In this document: in pieces, positions 1 to 11,043 of the stretch | Numbering within the stretch: position 1 is the first letter of the stretch | Layout: each line of letters starts with the position of its first letter | Assembly: GCA_023630585.1 (NCBI GenBank) | Contig: CM042541.1 | Span: forward strand, 13,703,501 to 13,767,500 | From: Cranoglanis bouderius | Taxonomy: Eukaryota > Chordata > Actinopteri > Siluriformes > Cranoglanididae | DNA: 64,000 nt | Direction of reading: 5' to 3' | Position numbers and translations under genes: made by a program | Notes under the pieces: generated by a model | Database searches by the model: none | Seen by the model: the letters and a program-made list of their open reading frames with translations, nothing else | Told to the model about the DNA's origin: nothing

Positions 1-240
1 TTGGATGAAATTTTTCCATCTGATCCACTGGTGTATTTTAAATTTTTTTTTTTGGTGTATTATTTGACCTGACACGACAAGTGTATCTGAACACCAGACA
101 CAAAACATGATGCTATCATGTCCATAGTGTTTCACATAACAGTATGGATTATTAGCCAATACTCAAAGCTATGCTCTCAGTATTCTATAAAAAAGCGTCG
201 CTGTATCCATGAATACTTATTATATACTACTGTTCTTAAT

Positions 241-535
241 TGGGTGGTACAGAGTTTAGCACTGCCGCCTCACAGGTTGATACCCAATTCATTCCTGAGC
301 TCAGATTACCATCTGTGTGGAGTTTCCACATGTTCTTCCTGTGTCTCTGTGATTTCCTCTGGATTCTCCAGGTTCCTCCCACCTCCAAAAACATTCCAGT
401 ATGAATGTGTGTGTGAATGTGTCCGCATGGTGCACTGTGTGTATTCCCACCTCACACCCGGTGTTACCTGGACAGACTCTGGATCCACCACGACCCTGAC
501 CAGGATAAAGCGCTTACTGAAGATGAACGAATGAA
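241..535 (+). repeat. SINE-like fish interspersed repeat
   Basis: The stretch opens with a wording typical of fish SINE-like repeats (a 'gtggtacag..tttagcactgccgcctcacag' style start, here diverged) and ends in 'gataaagcgcttactgaagatgaa'-type sequence seen in many teleost genomes. It lies in the first intron of the unidentified minus-strand gene. The ORFs that cross it on both strands (138 and 85 aa) are by-products of the repeat. Family assignment is from memory. Confidence 0.45.
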
Positions 536-1114
536 TCAATAATAATGTGACTGACAGAAACACCTCACCCTGTAAGCGTCCACTTTTCCTTGACCTGATA
601 ATCTATTAAGGACTTCTCGGACCACCTGCATGCCAGTAACAGCTGTGAGGAACTGTTTACACTCCACACTGTCAGTGTTCAGCCAGCCTAGCAGCGCTAA
701 CTGAATTTAACACACAATACATAGATTTACAGTTAAAAAGCCATTTCATGCTGGCAGAGAAACAGCAGTAAACATTCTCATGTAATGTATGTAACTACAT
801 GATTATTATAGAATTTGTTGTAATGCCCATATAATTATATATAAACATTTATTCTTTTACTAGTTACTCTATACTGATAATATAATTGATATAGGCATTA
901 GGCAAATGGCCATATAGGCAAATTAGTTATTAAGTAGTTCTGTAGGCCTGAAACTCAAATGTGGATAGAAAGAAGCAAAACTGATTTTGTATAAATGTTA
1001 GTTTTATATTAAGCCTATTACAACTTTGTTATAGCTAATTAGACTGTTATATTTTATTATACTACTCTATGGCTTTGATACAGTTTATATTAGCTTTGTT
1101 ATCATTTGACTAAC
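536..1114. other. Intron 1 of the unidentified minus-strand gene; nothing else seen
   Basis: AT-rich sequence with no convincing exon, RNA gene or transposon end. It follows the splice donor of the first coding exon at 1115 on the minus strand, so it is read as intron. Confidence 0.4.
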
Positions 1115-1177
1115 CTGCTGAATTAACTGAGCGTCTGTCATGTCGCTGCTCGAGCTTGTCTTTGTCGACTCCGCCAT
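1115..1177 (-). CDS. First coding exon of an unidentified gene (partial)
   Basis: On the minus strand an ATG in good context (AAAATGGCG) opens 21 codons reading MAESTKTSSSS, DMTDAQLIQQ. They stop exactly at CAG followed by the donor GTTAGT, so the exon is 63 nt long and ends in phase 0. The start is Ser/Thr-rich and acidic. I do not recognise the protein. The rest of the gene would lie beyond the left edge. The flank from 1178 to about 1380 holds scattered CpGs and would contain the 5' UTR and promoter. It is not simply an ORF-finder artefact: start context, donor and composition agree, but one short exon is weak support. Confidence 0.45.
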
Positions 1178-1409
1178 TTTTTCTGCCTGTGTCAAGAGAT
1201 CAATTTACAAAAAAAGTCTCAACTTTTACATTTCCTTATGGTAAAAAAACGAACAAATAATCAAATAACGCTTTGCTATTAGTCATAACATACGTTTTGC
1301 GATCACCTCCTATTTCACTTCCTGTTTACGCTGACTGCTTTCTCTGTTGACGAGTTTTAACGGCGTCGGTCAGGCATCAGTGCCCCCTAGTGGCTCAGTT
1401 CGATCAGTG

Positions 1410-1515
1410 CATTACACTTAACATTACACTTCAATCACATCTTGATTGTTTCATTTCAAATCAATTGTGGTGGGGTACAGACGCAAAAACACTGTCCAAA
1501 TACTTATGGACCAGA
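1410..1515 (-). repeat. Fragment of a Tc1-derived repeat (same family as 39481)
   Basis: Ends in 'gtccaaatacttatggacc', the inverted form of the start of the copy at 39481. The adjoining 'cttcaatcacatcttgatt' also matches that copy in reverse orientation. Only one end of the element is present. Confidence 0.55.
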
Positions 1516-1518
1516 CTC

Positions 1519-1790
1519 CCTGCTGAGAAGAAAAACAATATAAAACCCTCATAGAATTTGTAATGGTTTAATGGTTATAATGGGAATTGTATTGGTTTTA
1601 TTGGAAACTGTAATGATACCTGTGGGTCTCTAGTGGTAAATTGTTTCCTTCTATTGGTGGCATGTTATGTCTAGTGGATACCATTATGGACCAATAATGG
1701 TAAAGGTTTTAATGGTTAGCTGATGGTTTGTAATGTTAACTGTAGTGGAAACCATTAGAATTTCTGTAATGGCAATTTTTTTTTAAGCAG
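1519..1790. mobile_element. MITE-like repeat with internal 'taatgg' subrepeats
   Basis: Short inverted ends (ccctgctga at the left, aagcaggg at the right) enclose about 270 bp built from diverged repeats of gtaatggt / attggtttt. There is no coding potential. It looks like a small non-autonomous DNA element; its superfamily is unknown to me. Confidence 0.4.
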
Positions 1791-1988
1791 GGCTGTACGT
1801 ATTTACATTTACAGCATCTAGCCGACACCCTTCTCCAGAACAACTTACTTATCTGTGTTCAGAGATATATCTATTTATCCTGTCCTACCTACTCCTTTTA
1901 TTTATTTATTTTGCCCTTTTTTTGCATTGTTTGATGAAAATTGAACCCAACATTATCAAAATATACTGCAATGTAATGCATTAGGTTT

Positions 1989-1991
<3 letters not shown>

Positions 1992-2074
<83 letters not shown>

Positions 2075-2085
2075 CACATACATAC
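1992..2085. repeat. (TA)n(CA)n microsatellite
   Basis: An uninterrupted run of ta followed by ca dinucleotides, then a short imperfect ta/ca tail. It directly abuts the MITE that begins at 2086. Confidence 0.95.
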
Positions 2086-2601
2086 ACAGTACTGTGCAAA
2101 AGTTTTAGGCACCCTATTTTTTTTTAGTACAAACTTTGTTATAGGTTTTTATTTTATGACTTCTACATTCTACATCAGTACAAAAAACATTTTAGATTCC
2201 CAAACATTAGTTTACTAGCACAAAATTAAATGTTATAGAAAAATGTTTGTATGTCATTAAAGAAAGCAGCATATTAGGCTGCTGGGTTTTGCTGCAAAAA
2301 TAAGAAGCAAGTGCGAAAGTCAAAGTCTCCAGAAGAACTGTGGCTGTTTCTGCAAGATGCTCAACAAAACCTACCTATTAATTTCCTTATAAAACTGCAC
2401 TAATTGTACCACAGACTACTATTTTAATTAATTTATTTATTTTTTGTCAGACCAAATATTGACTTTGTTTCATTTACTGCTGTTTGCTGCTCTTTACATT
2501 ATTTTTTTAAAATGTAGAAACATTTAATTTCATTATTTTGAAGGCATCTTTGCTCTACAGCATTTCTTTGCATGTGCCTAAAACTTTTGCACAGTACTGT
2601 A
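2086..2601. mobile_element. MITE, 'cagtactgtgcaaaagtttt' family, copy 1
   Basis: Both ends carry the same roughly 28-bp inverted repeat: cagtactgtgcaaaagtttt at the left and its complement, ending cacagtactgta, at the right. The 515-bp interior has no ORF of interest. Two other full copies (27298-27808 and 31837-32389) share the interior phrases 'gaagaactgtggctg', 'agcatcttgcaga' and 'gcaaagaaatgctgtag'. The TA at the ends suggests Tc1/mariner-type mobilisation. Confidence 0.85.
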
Positions 2602-3164
2602 TATATACATTTATTTATTTGACAACATATCCCTACTGAATTTCTGAAGTCGTGGTCAAACAAAATACTCCAACATTTATTCCACCACATTTTACTACAC
2701 GACCACACAAAGGAATATACTTCCAGGGTAGCAGAGATCTGTACGAGTTTGAGAGATATGCAGACATACACCAAGCGGCTAGTTTAGCAGGTAAATCTGT
2801 TAACAGGTCAATTTATAGATTTATAATTACTGACTGTACACTCTTACCATCACTACATATACACGGTCAGTTCACTGCTGGACTGAGAATAAACCACCAT
2901 CCAAATTATATCTGCTCAGAGCTGCTCTCGTTCCATTAATATACAGGATGGGGTGCAAAACAACTGATGGGCTGCAGAAAGTAAGTGTATGATCTATACT
3001 GTAGATGGACCTGACAAACTGACAAATCTATGTAAATTAACCTGCTAAACACATCAACACAATTGCTTAACACAATTTTTTCATTTGTAAGATTGATCAG
3101 CATTATTGTGCAGTGTTCTTGACACCTCAAGAAACCCTATTTGTCCACATATATTTTATTTGAA

Positions 3165-3413
3165 TCAGCTGCCCTCCTTGGTCTTGCTGAAGAAGCCCAG
3201 CTGTTTGGTGTTCACATCGCGAAGTTGCTCCAGCTGCCTCTGGGCTCGTCGACACAAATATTCTATATGCATCACATCTGTCTTTCGGATGGCAGCGTTT
3301 GTGCGAAATTCCTCCCGTATTCTGGGTAAAAAACCGGGTTTGTCCTGTCCAGCACGCAGGAACTGACGGTACAGAGATAACACCTGTTTCTGAAGCTTAC
3401 TGTGACGAACCAT
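3165..3413 (-). CDS. sdhaf1: Succinate dehydrogenase assembly factor 1 (LYR-motif protein)
   Basis: An 82-aa single-exon ORF that starts in a strong Kozak context (CCACCATGG). The start MVRHSKLQKQVLSLYRQFLR closely follows human SDHAF1, including the LYR tripeptide at residues 14-16 and the following IREEFR helix. SDHAF1 acts in the mitochondrial matrix, where it helps the iron-sulfur subunit SDHB acquire and keep its clusters during complex II assembly. The human protein is 115 aa; this one lacks the long proline-rich tail. The second LYR-like tripeptide of the human protein (residues 53-55) reads LCR here. A minus-strand acceptor (TTTTTTGTAG) about 30 nt upstream of the ATG indicates a separate non-coding first exon. 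Confidence 0.92.
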   Translation of the reverse strand: MVRHSKLQKQVLSLYRQFLRAGQDKPGFLPRIREEFRTNAAIRKTDVMHIEYLCRRAQRQLEQLRDVNTKQLGFFSKTKEGS

Positions 3414-3654
3414 GGTGGAGACGGAGGCAGCATGAAGAGAGAAACCTACAAAAAACAGAGAGGTGACAGCTTGTATATATGCACAAGGTTATGTTGAGTG
3501 AGTACAAATATTATTATGTAATTTTTATCTTATTATCCTATTATCTTATTTGTATATTCATAGATCTCAATGTTTCATATGTTGTATCCCTGCATGAAGA
3601 CAAATTTCATCTTACACATACTTTACCTGACTAATAAAGTTTCTGATTTAAGTG

Positions 3655-4960
3655 TGATGAATGATATGAATGGTGTAGTAGGTGAAGAATAAAACACTTG
3701 GTGTTGTGCTGTTATAGGAAAATAATCAACGTGGTGAGAAGTTACTGTTACCACCCAGATAATTTTCTCAAAACAGCAATATACCTAAGCGTTTTATTGT
3801 ATTTTATACCACTGCAATGTACCAATGATTACAACTTATATTTTATTTATTTCAATTCAATTTGTTCTCACAGGAGCCTCTCTTTATTCTCTTTCTAAAG
3901 TTAATAAGACAAAAAAAAAAAAAAAAAAAAAAACAATAGAAAAAACAGCTTCTCATGTTATGAGAAACCAAAAAGTGTAGCAACTTCTCTCTCCTGGACT
4001 TTCCTGTGTCCTTAAATCCTTAAATGTTCTTTGAGGAAGCCTACAACAACTTTTCACTATTAGAAAGGGTACCAAGTAGAACAATTTTCATTAGCAAAGA
4101 ACCCTTAATTAGCCTATACAATGTACCCATTACAAACACTTAAAGAACAATTACACAGAGCTGAAAGGGGGGGGGGGGGGGGTGTCCTCTCAGGGTTGTT
4201 TCAATGGCAGCCTGTCGGGCTTAAACAGACTTTTTATGTCAAATTATAAATGCAGTTTATTTAAAAAGTGTTTTATAGGTTTAATCTAGAATAATATGAT
4301 TACAAATGCATCTCTCTCTCTCTCTCTCTTTCTGTGACTGCATGAATGTGGAGGTTTGTGAGTCACAAGGAATATTTAATAATACTTTGGGCCATACTGT
4401 TATAGGAAAATAATCTACTCTGGGGGGAACTTACTGTTACCACCCCAAAAGTGTATATTCTTCTTATACCACAGATCCAATATGCCAATTTAATTTTTAT
4501 GTTCTATGTTTTTTAAAAAGTTATGTTCTTACTTATGTTACAGCAGCTATAAACAGTCGCTTTATCACCAATTAATAATATTTTTAAAAAAAAGAAAAAA
4601 AAAAAAAAGAAGAACAAGAAGAACAAGAAAAAAAAAAGTTGTTATTAGTTAGTGTTACTGAGAAACTGCAAAGCACAAACAAATTCCCATGTTGGAAAAA
4701 TTAAGGTTTGTGGCTTTACCTCTGAATGACACTCCTTCAATAAATGTTAAATAAACATCTTACATAAAACTTCAAAATATCAACGACTACACGTTTTAAA
4801 TATTTTTATGTGGAGTGTCCTCTAAATAAATGCCTGTAAATGAGCTGTTACTACAGAAACGATAACGTATTAGAACACAGCTGCATCATTGTCAGAGCTT
4901 CTGTTATAGAAAAATCATCAACACATTCTGACCAATCAGAAGCCAGAAGTCACCAGCGCT
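3655..4960. repeat. Cluster of 'gttataggaaaataatcaac' repeats and simple repeats
   Basis: At least three partial copies of one dispersed fish repeat, recognised by 'gttataggaaaataatc' followed by 'acttactgttaccacc', begin near 3710, 4400 and 4905. Related pieces occur near 14775, 34730, 40915, 41600, 47385 and 56408. The cluster also holds a poly-A run (about 3910), a poly-G run (about 4165) and a (TC)n run (about 4310). It lies in the presumed 5' UTR intron of sdhaf1. No coding signal was seen. Confidence 0.5.
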
Positions 4961-5149
4961 GCGTGTAATATGAATGTCTGTAAACTGATATCTATCTGAA
5001 AGGTCCATTTAAAATATTTTCATAGCAACTTACTGATGCTGAGCCTCTGAGACACAACATTAAAAAATGTCACGTCCATAATGCTGAAACTGCACACTAA
5101 TTTATCTAGCAGAGGAAGTAAGATTCACGCACCGCAGGGATACTTTACC

Positions 5150-5300
5150 TGCTATATCAGTGAGGTGTCAGTACTTGATTCGACCCACGAGAAAAAATGA
5201 TTATGTTCATGTTTATTAAATCTCTCAGCTCACTATTTAAAACCTCTGCTAGCTAATTAGCAGACTGGCTGATATAGTATTCCTACGTGACCTTAGTTGT
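5150..5300 (-). promoter_or_regulatory. Candidate non-coding first exon and promoter of sdhaf1
   Basis: On the minus strand a good donor (GATATAGCAG|GTAAAG, near 5154) follows a stretch richer in CpG than its surroundings. It would splice to the acceptor just upstream of the sdhaf1 ATG, giving an intron of about 1.7 kb. No TATA box is obvious. The assignment rests only on splice signals and position. Confidence 0.3.
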
Positions 5301-6361
5301 TTTGCTCGCCGCTGTGAGGTGATAACGCGATGACATTTCTTGCTAACAGCGCCCTCTGGTGCTCTGGCTGTATTCGCGCTTTGTATGACTTTTTACTACT
5401 TCGCTTTCTGCTTCAAAACATTCAAATATATATGAGCCATTCCACCGAATGGGTGCCATTTCTGTCCCCAGAACATTATATGTATAAAAATGCATGACAA
5501 TTAACTCTAAAATACATTTTATTATTAAGCAAAGTGTCCTGCACATGAACCTAACTGCAAATTTAAAATATATAATTAAAAACATTAATAAAAACTACCT
5601 AGAACACTAAAAAATAGCAATTTTTGCATGTCCCCACTCTCTATCGCTATACTTTACATTGAAATATAATGATTAAAGTCCTTCAGAAATGTTATTTTTC
5701 CCCCCATTGTTCTGTGACTTTATATCCAATCTATGATTTAAAATGTTTGTTTTTTTTTCCATGAGAAATCCATAACATTTTAGACAAAATACCCATTTTA
5801 TTAGTGCCCCTGGGTTTTCACTCAGTCCTGTTACCCAGACACATTGCCCTCCTTGAGAAACTTGGAACATTCCACAAGACACATTTTCAACAGGAAGTTG
5901 CGTCATTTGAATCTTCTGAAGGCAATGAGAAGACCAAAAGTCCTCTCGTTTTCTTTTCTGTATATTTGATGATATTGCAGCTATGTCTGAGAGGGTCAAT
6001 CTCAACATACTGTCCTGTTACCGAAATTATTTTTTAGATGTTATTTCTTTATTTTAAATATACACATTTTTGGTAAATCACTAGAATTTGCTCAGTATCC
6101 TCATGCTATTAGCATGTATGCCATGTGGCTATATTTCATATATTTTCTAATTTTATGCTAAAAACTCAGTCCTGTTACCTTCAGTCCTGTTACTCATATA
6201 AACCATAACAGGACTGAGTAATAGGTAACAGGAGTGAGTAGCATCCTATGGTGTATTGATTTATTAGTGTGAATATTAGTTTATGTAATACAATTTACTT
6301 GATTTTTAAGTTTTACAGTTAATGTTACTTAAGATATAGAAGTATCAGTTTTACAGTGTGA

Positions 6362-6488
6362 ATGCCGTGCTTACAGGGAGCCAATCCACCACAAAGTGCT
6401 GCAGAAAAGCTCTTCAGGCGAGGATTCACTGCCGGTCCATGGAACTTTTTCGAGGCGAGCCACGGGAAGGGTGCCCCAGATGGTGTGG
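6362..6488 (+). pseudogene. Fragment of a transposon-type protein (HGKGAPDGVG motif)
   Basis: One plus frame reads NPPQSAAEKLFRRG and then FFEASHGKGAPDGVG before running into the CA satellite. The HGKGAPDG(V/I)G signature recurs in fish proteins of unknown function that look transposon-derived. Only about 42 residues remain. The long ORFs that continue downstream are satellite translation, not protein. Confidence 0.45.
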
Positions 6489-7071
6489 GACACACACACA
6501 CTCACAGACACACACGCACTCACAGACATACACACACATTCTCACAGACATACACACACACACATACACACTCACAGACATACACACACACACACACACA
6601 CAGACTCACAGACACACACGCACTCACAGACATACACACACACTCTCACAGACATATACACACACATACACACTCACAGACATACACACACACACACTCA
6701 CAGACATACACACACACTCTCACAGACATATACACACACATACACACTCACAGACATACACACACACACACACATACTCACAGACATACACACAAACAGA
6801 CACACACACACATACACACACACACACACACTCACAGACACACACACACACTCACAGACATACACACACACTCACAGACACACACACACACTCACAGACA
6901 TACACACACACTCTCACAGACATACACACACCCACACACACATGCATACATATACACACATACACACTCACAGACACACACACACATACACACAGACAAA
7001 CACACACTCACGGACATACACACACACACTCACAGACATACACACACACTCACAGACATATACACACACAG

Positions 7072-7106
<35 letters not shown>

Positions 7107-7523
7107 TATACACACACACACTCACAGACATACACACATACACAGCCATATACACACACACACACTCACAGACATACACACACACACTCACACTCACAGA
7201 CATACACACAAACAGACATACACACTCACAGACATACACACACACACACACACACACTCACAGACATATACACTCACAGACATACACACACACACACACA
7301 CAGACATATACACACACACTCACAGACGTACAGACATACGCAGACATACACACACACTCACACTCACAGACATACACACAAACAGACATACACACAAACA
7401 GACATACACACTCACAGACATACACACACACAGACATACACACACACACACACACTCACAGACATACACACATACACAGACACACAAACACACACACACT
7501 CACAGACATACACACATACACAG

Positions 7524-7558
<35 letters not shown>

Positions 7559-7803
7559 TACACACTCACAGACATATACACACACACACAGACATACACA
7601 CTCACAGACATACACACACACACATTCACAGACATACACTCACAGACATACACACACACACACACACACTCACAGACATACACACACACACACACTCACA
7701 GACATACACACACACACACTCACAGACACACACACACAGACATACACACACACACACACACAAACACTCACTAACAGACATACACACACACTCACAGACA
7801 TAC
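6489..7803. repeat. 1.3-kb (CA)-rich satellite with a 'cactcacagacata' unit
   Basis: About 1.3 kb of ca repeats broken at irregular intervals by tcacagacata. Because ca-type units rarely form stop codons, all three plus frames stay open for 470-492 codons and the minus frames give Cys/Val repeats. These ORFs are artefacts. The satellite starts inside the HGKGAPDGVG fragment and ends exactly at the inverted-repeat end of the next Tc1 element. Confidence 0.95.
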
Positions 7804-9075
7804 AGTGAGGGAAAAAAGTATTTGATCCCCTGCTGATTTTGTACGTTTGCCCACTGACAAAGAAATGATCAGTCTATAATTTTAATGGTAGGTGTATTTT
7901 AACAGTGAGAGACAGAATAAGAACAAAAAGATCCAGAAAAACACATTTCAAAAAAGTTATAAATTGATTTGCATTTTAATGAGTGAAATAAGTATTTGAC
8001 CCCTTCGACTTAGTACTTGGTGGCAAAACCCTTGTTGGCAATCACAGAGGTCAGACGTTTCTTGTAGTTGGCCACCAGGTTTGCACACATCTCAGGAGGG
8101 ATTTTGTTCCACTCCTCTTTGCAGATCCTCTCCAAGTCATTAAGGTCTTGAGGCTGACGTTTGGCAACTCGAACTTTCAGCTCCCTCCACAGATTTTCTA
8201 TGGGATTAAGGTCAGGAGACTGGCTAGGCCACTCCAGGAACTTAATGTGCTTCTTCTTGAGCCACTCCTTTGATGCCTTGGCTGTGTGTTTTGGGTCATT
8301 GTCATGCTGGAATACCCATCCATGACCCATTTTCAATGCCCTGGCTGAGGGAAGGAGGTTCTCACCCAAGATTTGATGGTACATGACCCCGTCCATCGTC
8401 CATTTGATGCGGTGCAGTTGTCCTGTCCCCTTAGCAGAAAAACACCCCCAAAGCATAATGTTCCCACCTCCATGTTTGACGGTGGGGATGTTGTTCTTGG
8501 GGTCATAGGCAGCATTCCTCCTCCTCCTCCAACGAGTTGAGTTGATGCCAAAGAGCTCGATTTTGGTCTCATCTGACCACAACACTTTCACCCAGTTCTC
8601 CTCTGAATCATTCAGGCAAACTTCAGACGGGCCTGTACATGTGCTTTCTTGAGCAGGGGGACCATGCGGGCACTGCAGGATTTCAGTCCTTCAAGGCGTA
8701 GTGTGTTACCAATTGTTTTCTTGGTGACTATGGTCCCAGCTGCCTTGAGATCATTAACAAGATCCTCCTGTGTAGTTCTCGGGGTTGATTCCTCATCGTT
8801 CTCATGATCATTGAAACTCCACGAGGTGAGATCTTGCATGGAGCCCCAGACCGAGGGAGACTGACAGTTATTTTGTGTTTCTTCCATTTGCGAATAATCG
8901 CACCAACTGTTGTTACCTTCTCACCAAGCTGCTTGGCGATGGTCTTGTAGCCCATTCCAGCCTTGTGTAGGTCTACAGTCTTGTCCCTGACATCCTTGGA
9001 CAGCTCTTTGGTCTTGGCCATGGTGAAGAGTTTGGAATCTGATTGATTGATTGCTTCTGTGGACATTATGTGTGC
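7803..9075 (-). mobile_element. Tc1-like transposon, family A, 5'-truncated, frameshifted transposase
   Basis: The left terminus 'cagtgagggaaaaaagtatt' is a typical Tc1 inverted-repeat end; no matching right terminus follows 9066. The transposase runs leftward from 9066 (MAKTKELSKDVRDKTVDLHK, a paired-type helix-turn-helix) in one frame, shifts near 8790 and again near 8605, then continues to 8010 (ending ANKGFATKY). Catalytic residues remain visible: D of WSDETK, D of FQHDNDPKHTA, E of NPIENLW. The two frameshifts make it non-functional. Confidence 0.85.
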
Positions 9076-9137
9076 TATTAGTTTAATTTTTAAAAGTTAC
9101 AACAGGCAAATGTCACCCATTCGGTAGAATGGCTCAT

Positions 9138-9716
9138 ATCTTTTCAGTTGAGCCATACTCAGTCCTGTCCCAAAAGGGAACTAGCTTTAAATGGCCTCAG
9201 TGCTTTTGATGTTCATGATACAAAAGGGGACTTGGTTCCCTTTCTGAACATTTTAGCATTGATGAGATCTCAGACCACTTGTTCACACCGTGAACTCTTT
9301 TATCATAGTGTAATAGCTGTTCAACACAGAATAGTGCCATTCAAAATGGTTGCTTTACATGATGCTATCATTTGCTGAAATGCTATGATTTGGCTGAAAT
9401 ACAGAGCAGGTAAAACAGATTTTCTGATGCTGAACCATCAAAATCAACTCATACTTCATCCTACTGAGTGGCTGGGGTAGACAAAACACTATATATACAT
9501 AGTACACAGGGCAAAGTGTCCTTCACAACAACTCATGTACATGTTTCATATAAATATCTTAAAACATTAGGCCTACAAATTCTACAGCACTTTTGTCTGT
9601 GCCACCTCACTATACTTACAATTTACCTTGAAATATTCTTTAAAATATTTAAAAATTCTTGTAACATCTCATGCATGAAGCAGAATTTTTCACAAATTGT
9701 CCATTATGCAGTACTG
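9138..9716. other. Intergenic stretch with a partial copy of the TIR element interior
   Basis: The part from about 9500 to 9680 resembles 5510-5690 in direct orientation ('gcaaagtgtcct', 'ctatactta..ttgaaatat'), so it is probably another decayed piece of the TIR element. No gene was seen. Confidence 0.35.
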
Positions 9717-10503
9717 TGTTAAGAGTTTCCCTCGTTCTCGGAGTCGCTCGAACACTTCCGCATTCCTCGCGCCGCGTTGCTGAGAGCAGCGCCTCTCCAT
9801 TCACAAAAACCCGCTGGACTATGCATTCATGAACTCTCGCTTTGTTTACATCACCATGTGCTTGTGTTTGCGTTTACATCATGTCTCCACCTCCTTATTA
9901 TTGGTTCTCTGGTTTATGTCATGTCTCCGCCCCTGCTCATTCATAGGTTTTCCGTTTATGGTTTAATTATTAGTTTCAGGTGTTTAGTGTTTGATGTCGT
10001 TTGTCTTTGATTTGTCTGTGTATTTTAAACCTCCTCCCGTTTCCACTTCCGGGCGGAGTATTAAAGTAGATTAGACTAAATAGAGTTCGACCTAGCACGT
10101 GCTGTACGCCTGCTATCTTCTCGCTTTCTCTCGCCCTTAGTTCATGATTCCTAGACCATAGCTCATAGCTTCCTGTTCATAGTTCCTAGACCATAGCTCA
10201 TTAGCTCTTAGCTCATAGTTCGTAGCTCCTAGATCATACCCTAGTTTCGTGCATTTGTTTCTGTTTTGTTTTGCTTTGTTTTCATGATTTAATCTCTTTT
10301 GGAATATATGCCTTGTGGATTATCTCTTTTGGGAATTACTGCCATATGGATTATCTCTTGTGGATTATTGCCTTACCGTTGTTGTGGATTATGGTTTGTT
10401 TCCCTTTGTTTTGGTTCCATTATTTTTGAATGAAACTGTTCCTAATAAACTAACTTTTCCCCTGCTCATGCATCCTGCCTCCCTCCGTCTGTGTTACATA
10501 ACA
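9717..10503 (+). mobile_element. Solo LTR with perfect 5-bp target-site duplication
   Basis: The 787-bp unit begins TGTTAAGAG and ends TTACATAACA, i.e. the TG..CA ends of a long terminal repeat with a short inverted TGTTA/TAACA. It is flanked on both sides by TACTG, a perfect 5-bp duplication. Near its 3' end is an AATAAA-type signal ('cctaataaac'). A related, shorter LTR is at 12894-13466. No internal retroelement genes are present. The extra length here comes from tandem 'atagctcatagcttcctgttc' and 'ttgtggattatctcttttgg'-like units. The 5-bp duplication would suit a Gypsy/ERV-type element. Confidence 0.85.
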
Positions 10504-10519
10504 TACTGTGTCTAATGGC

Positions 10520-10660
10520 AAATGTGAAGAAATGCTGTAAAGCAAATATGTTTCAAAAATAATGCAATTAAATGTCTTCTACATTTAAAATAAATAAATA
10601 AATAAATAAAACTACTATAAAGAGCAGTAAACAACACTAAACTGTCACTGTCACACTTGC
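10520..10660. repeat. Fragment of the 'cagtactgtgcaaaag' MITE
   Basis: The phrases 'gaagaaatgctgtaaagcaaa', 'aatgtcttctacattt' and 'aagagcagtaaaca' match the interior of the MITE copies at 2086 and 31837. Both terminal repeats are missing. Confidence 0.55.
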
Positions 10661-11043
10661 TTGTTTTGTTTTTTTTTAAAGCCCTGTTATATACAGAAGT
10701 ATTATTCTTATTTCTTGTTATAATACGGCAGTAATAATAAGTGTGTGTAAATACAAGTTAACAGCCATTATTGGGTGTGTATATATTGCTGGACAGCTTG
10801 ATTATTATTGCATTATTGATAGAAGCAGTGTAAACTCTCCAGAAACATGATGCTAATGTACATTCATTCTGTGTTTTGTACACACAATCTAAGGCTATTG
10901 AAAGGTAGCTTGAGCTTATTGTGTATATTATTCAGCATAACACAAGTCCCAAAAATGATCAGTTATACTGTATTTCATACATATACAGATTTAGCTTAGA
11001 TTCTGAGAGGTATGTGGAAGGGTCACAGTCAAGTAATTATCAT
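10661..11043. other. 3' flank of qpctl
   Basis: AT-rich sequence downstream of the qpctl stop codon (minus strand). It would contain the 3' UTR. No other gene or element end was seen. Confidence 0.35.

Larger units (their letters stand above)
5433..9136. mobile_element. TIR element with 'tgagccattccaccgaatgg' ends (composite)
   Basis: The left end TGAGCCATTCCACCGAATGG and the right end CCATTCGGTAGAATGGCTCA are inverted repeats about 22-24 bp long (one mismatch), each flanked by TA. The interior holds repeated 'cagtcctgtta' phrases (5815-6240). At 6362-6488 is a coding-looking fragment with the motif FFEASHGKGAPDGVG, which I recall from fish proteins of unknown function. A long (CA)-rich satellite and a Tc1 copy follow. 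A second, broken copy begins at 20879 and shares the 5465-6010 interior. About 3.7 kb in all. Whether one autonomous element filled this span or the two ends belong to separate copies cannot be settled by eye. Confidence 0.5.

Noticed and set aside
118..534. 138-aa plus-strand ORF
   Set aside because: It overlaps a SINE-like repeat and shows no domain; it lies in the intron of the minus-strand gene.
6489..7803. CRISPR-like array of regularly repeated units
   Set aside because: Unit length is irregular, there are no unique spacers, and the setting is a vertebrate-type genome.
6358..7836. Three overlapping plus-strand ORFs of 470-492 aa rich in Thr/His, and minus-strand Cys/Val ORFs
   Set aside because: Direct translation of the CA-type satellite. 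All frames are open because the repeat contains almost no stop codons; only the first 42 residues resemble a protein.
9777..10515. Several plus-strand ORFs of 66-77 aa
   Set aside because: They lie wholly within the solo LTR, are hydrophobic and unstructured, and have no similarity that I recognise to retroelement proteins.
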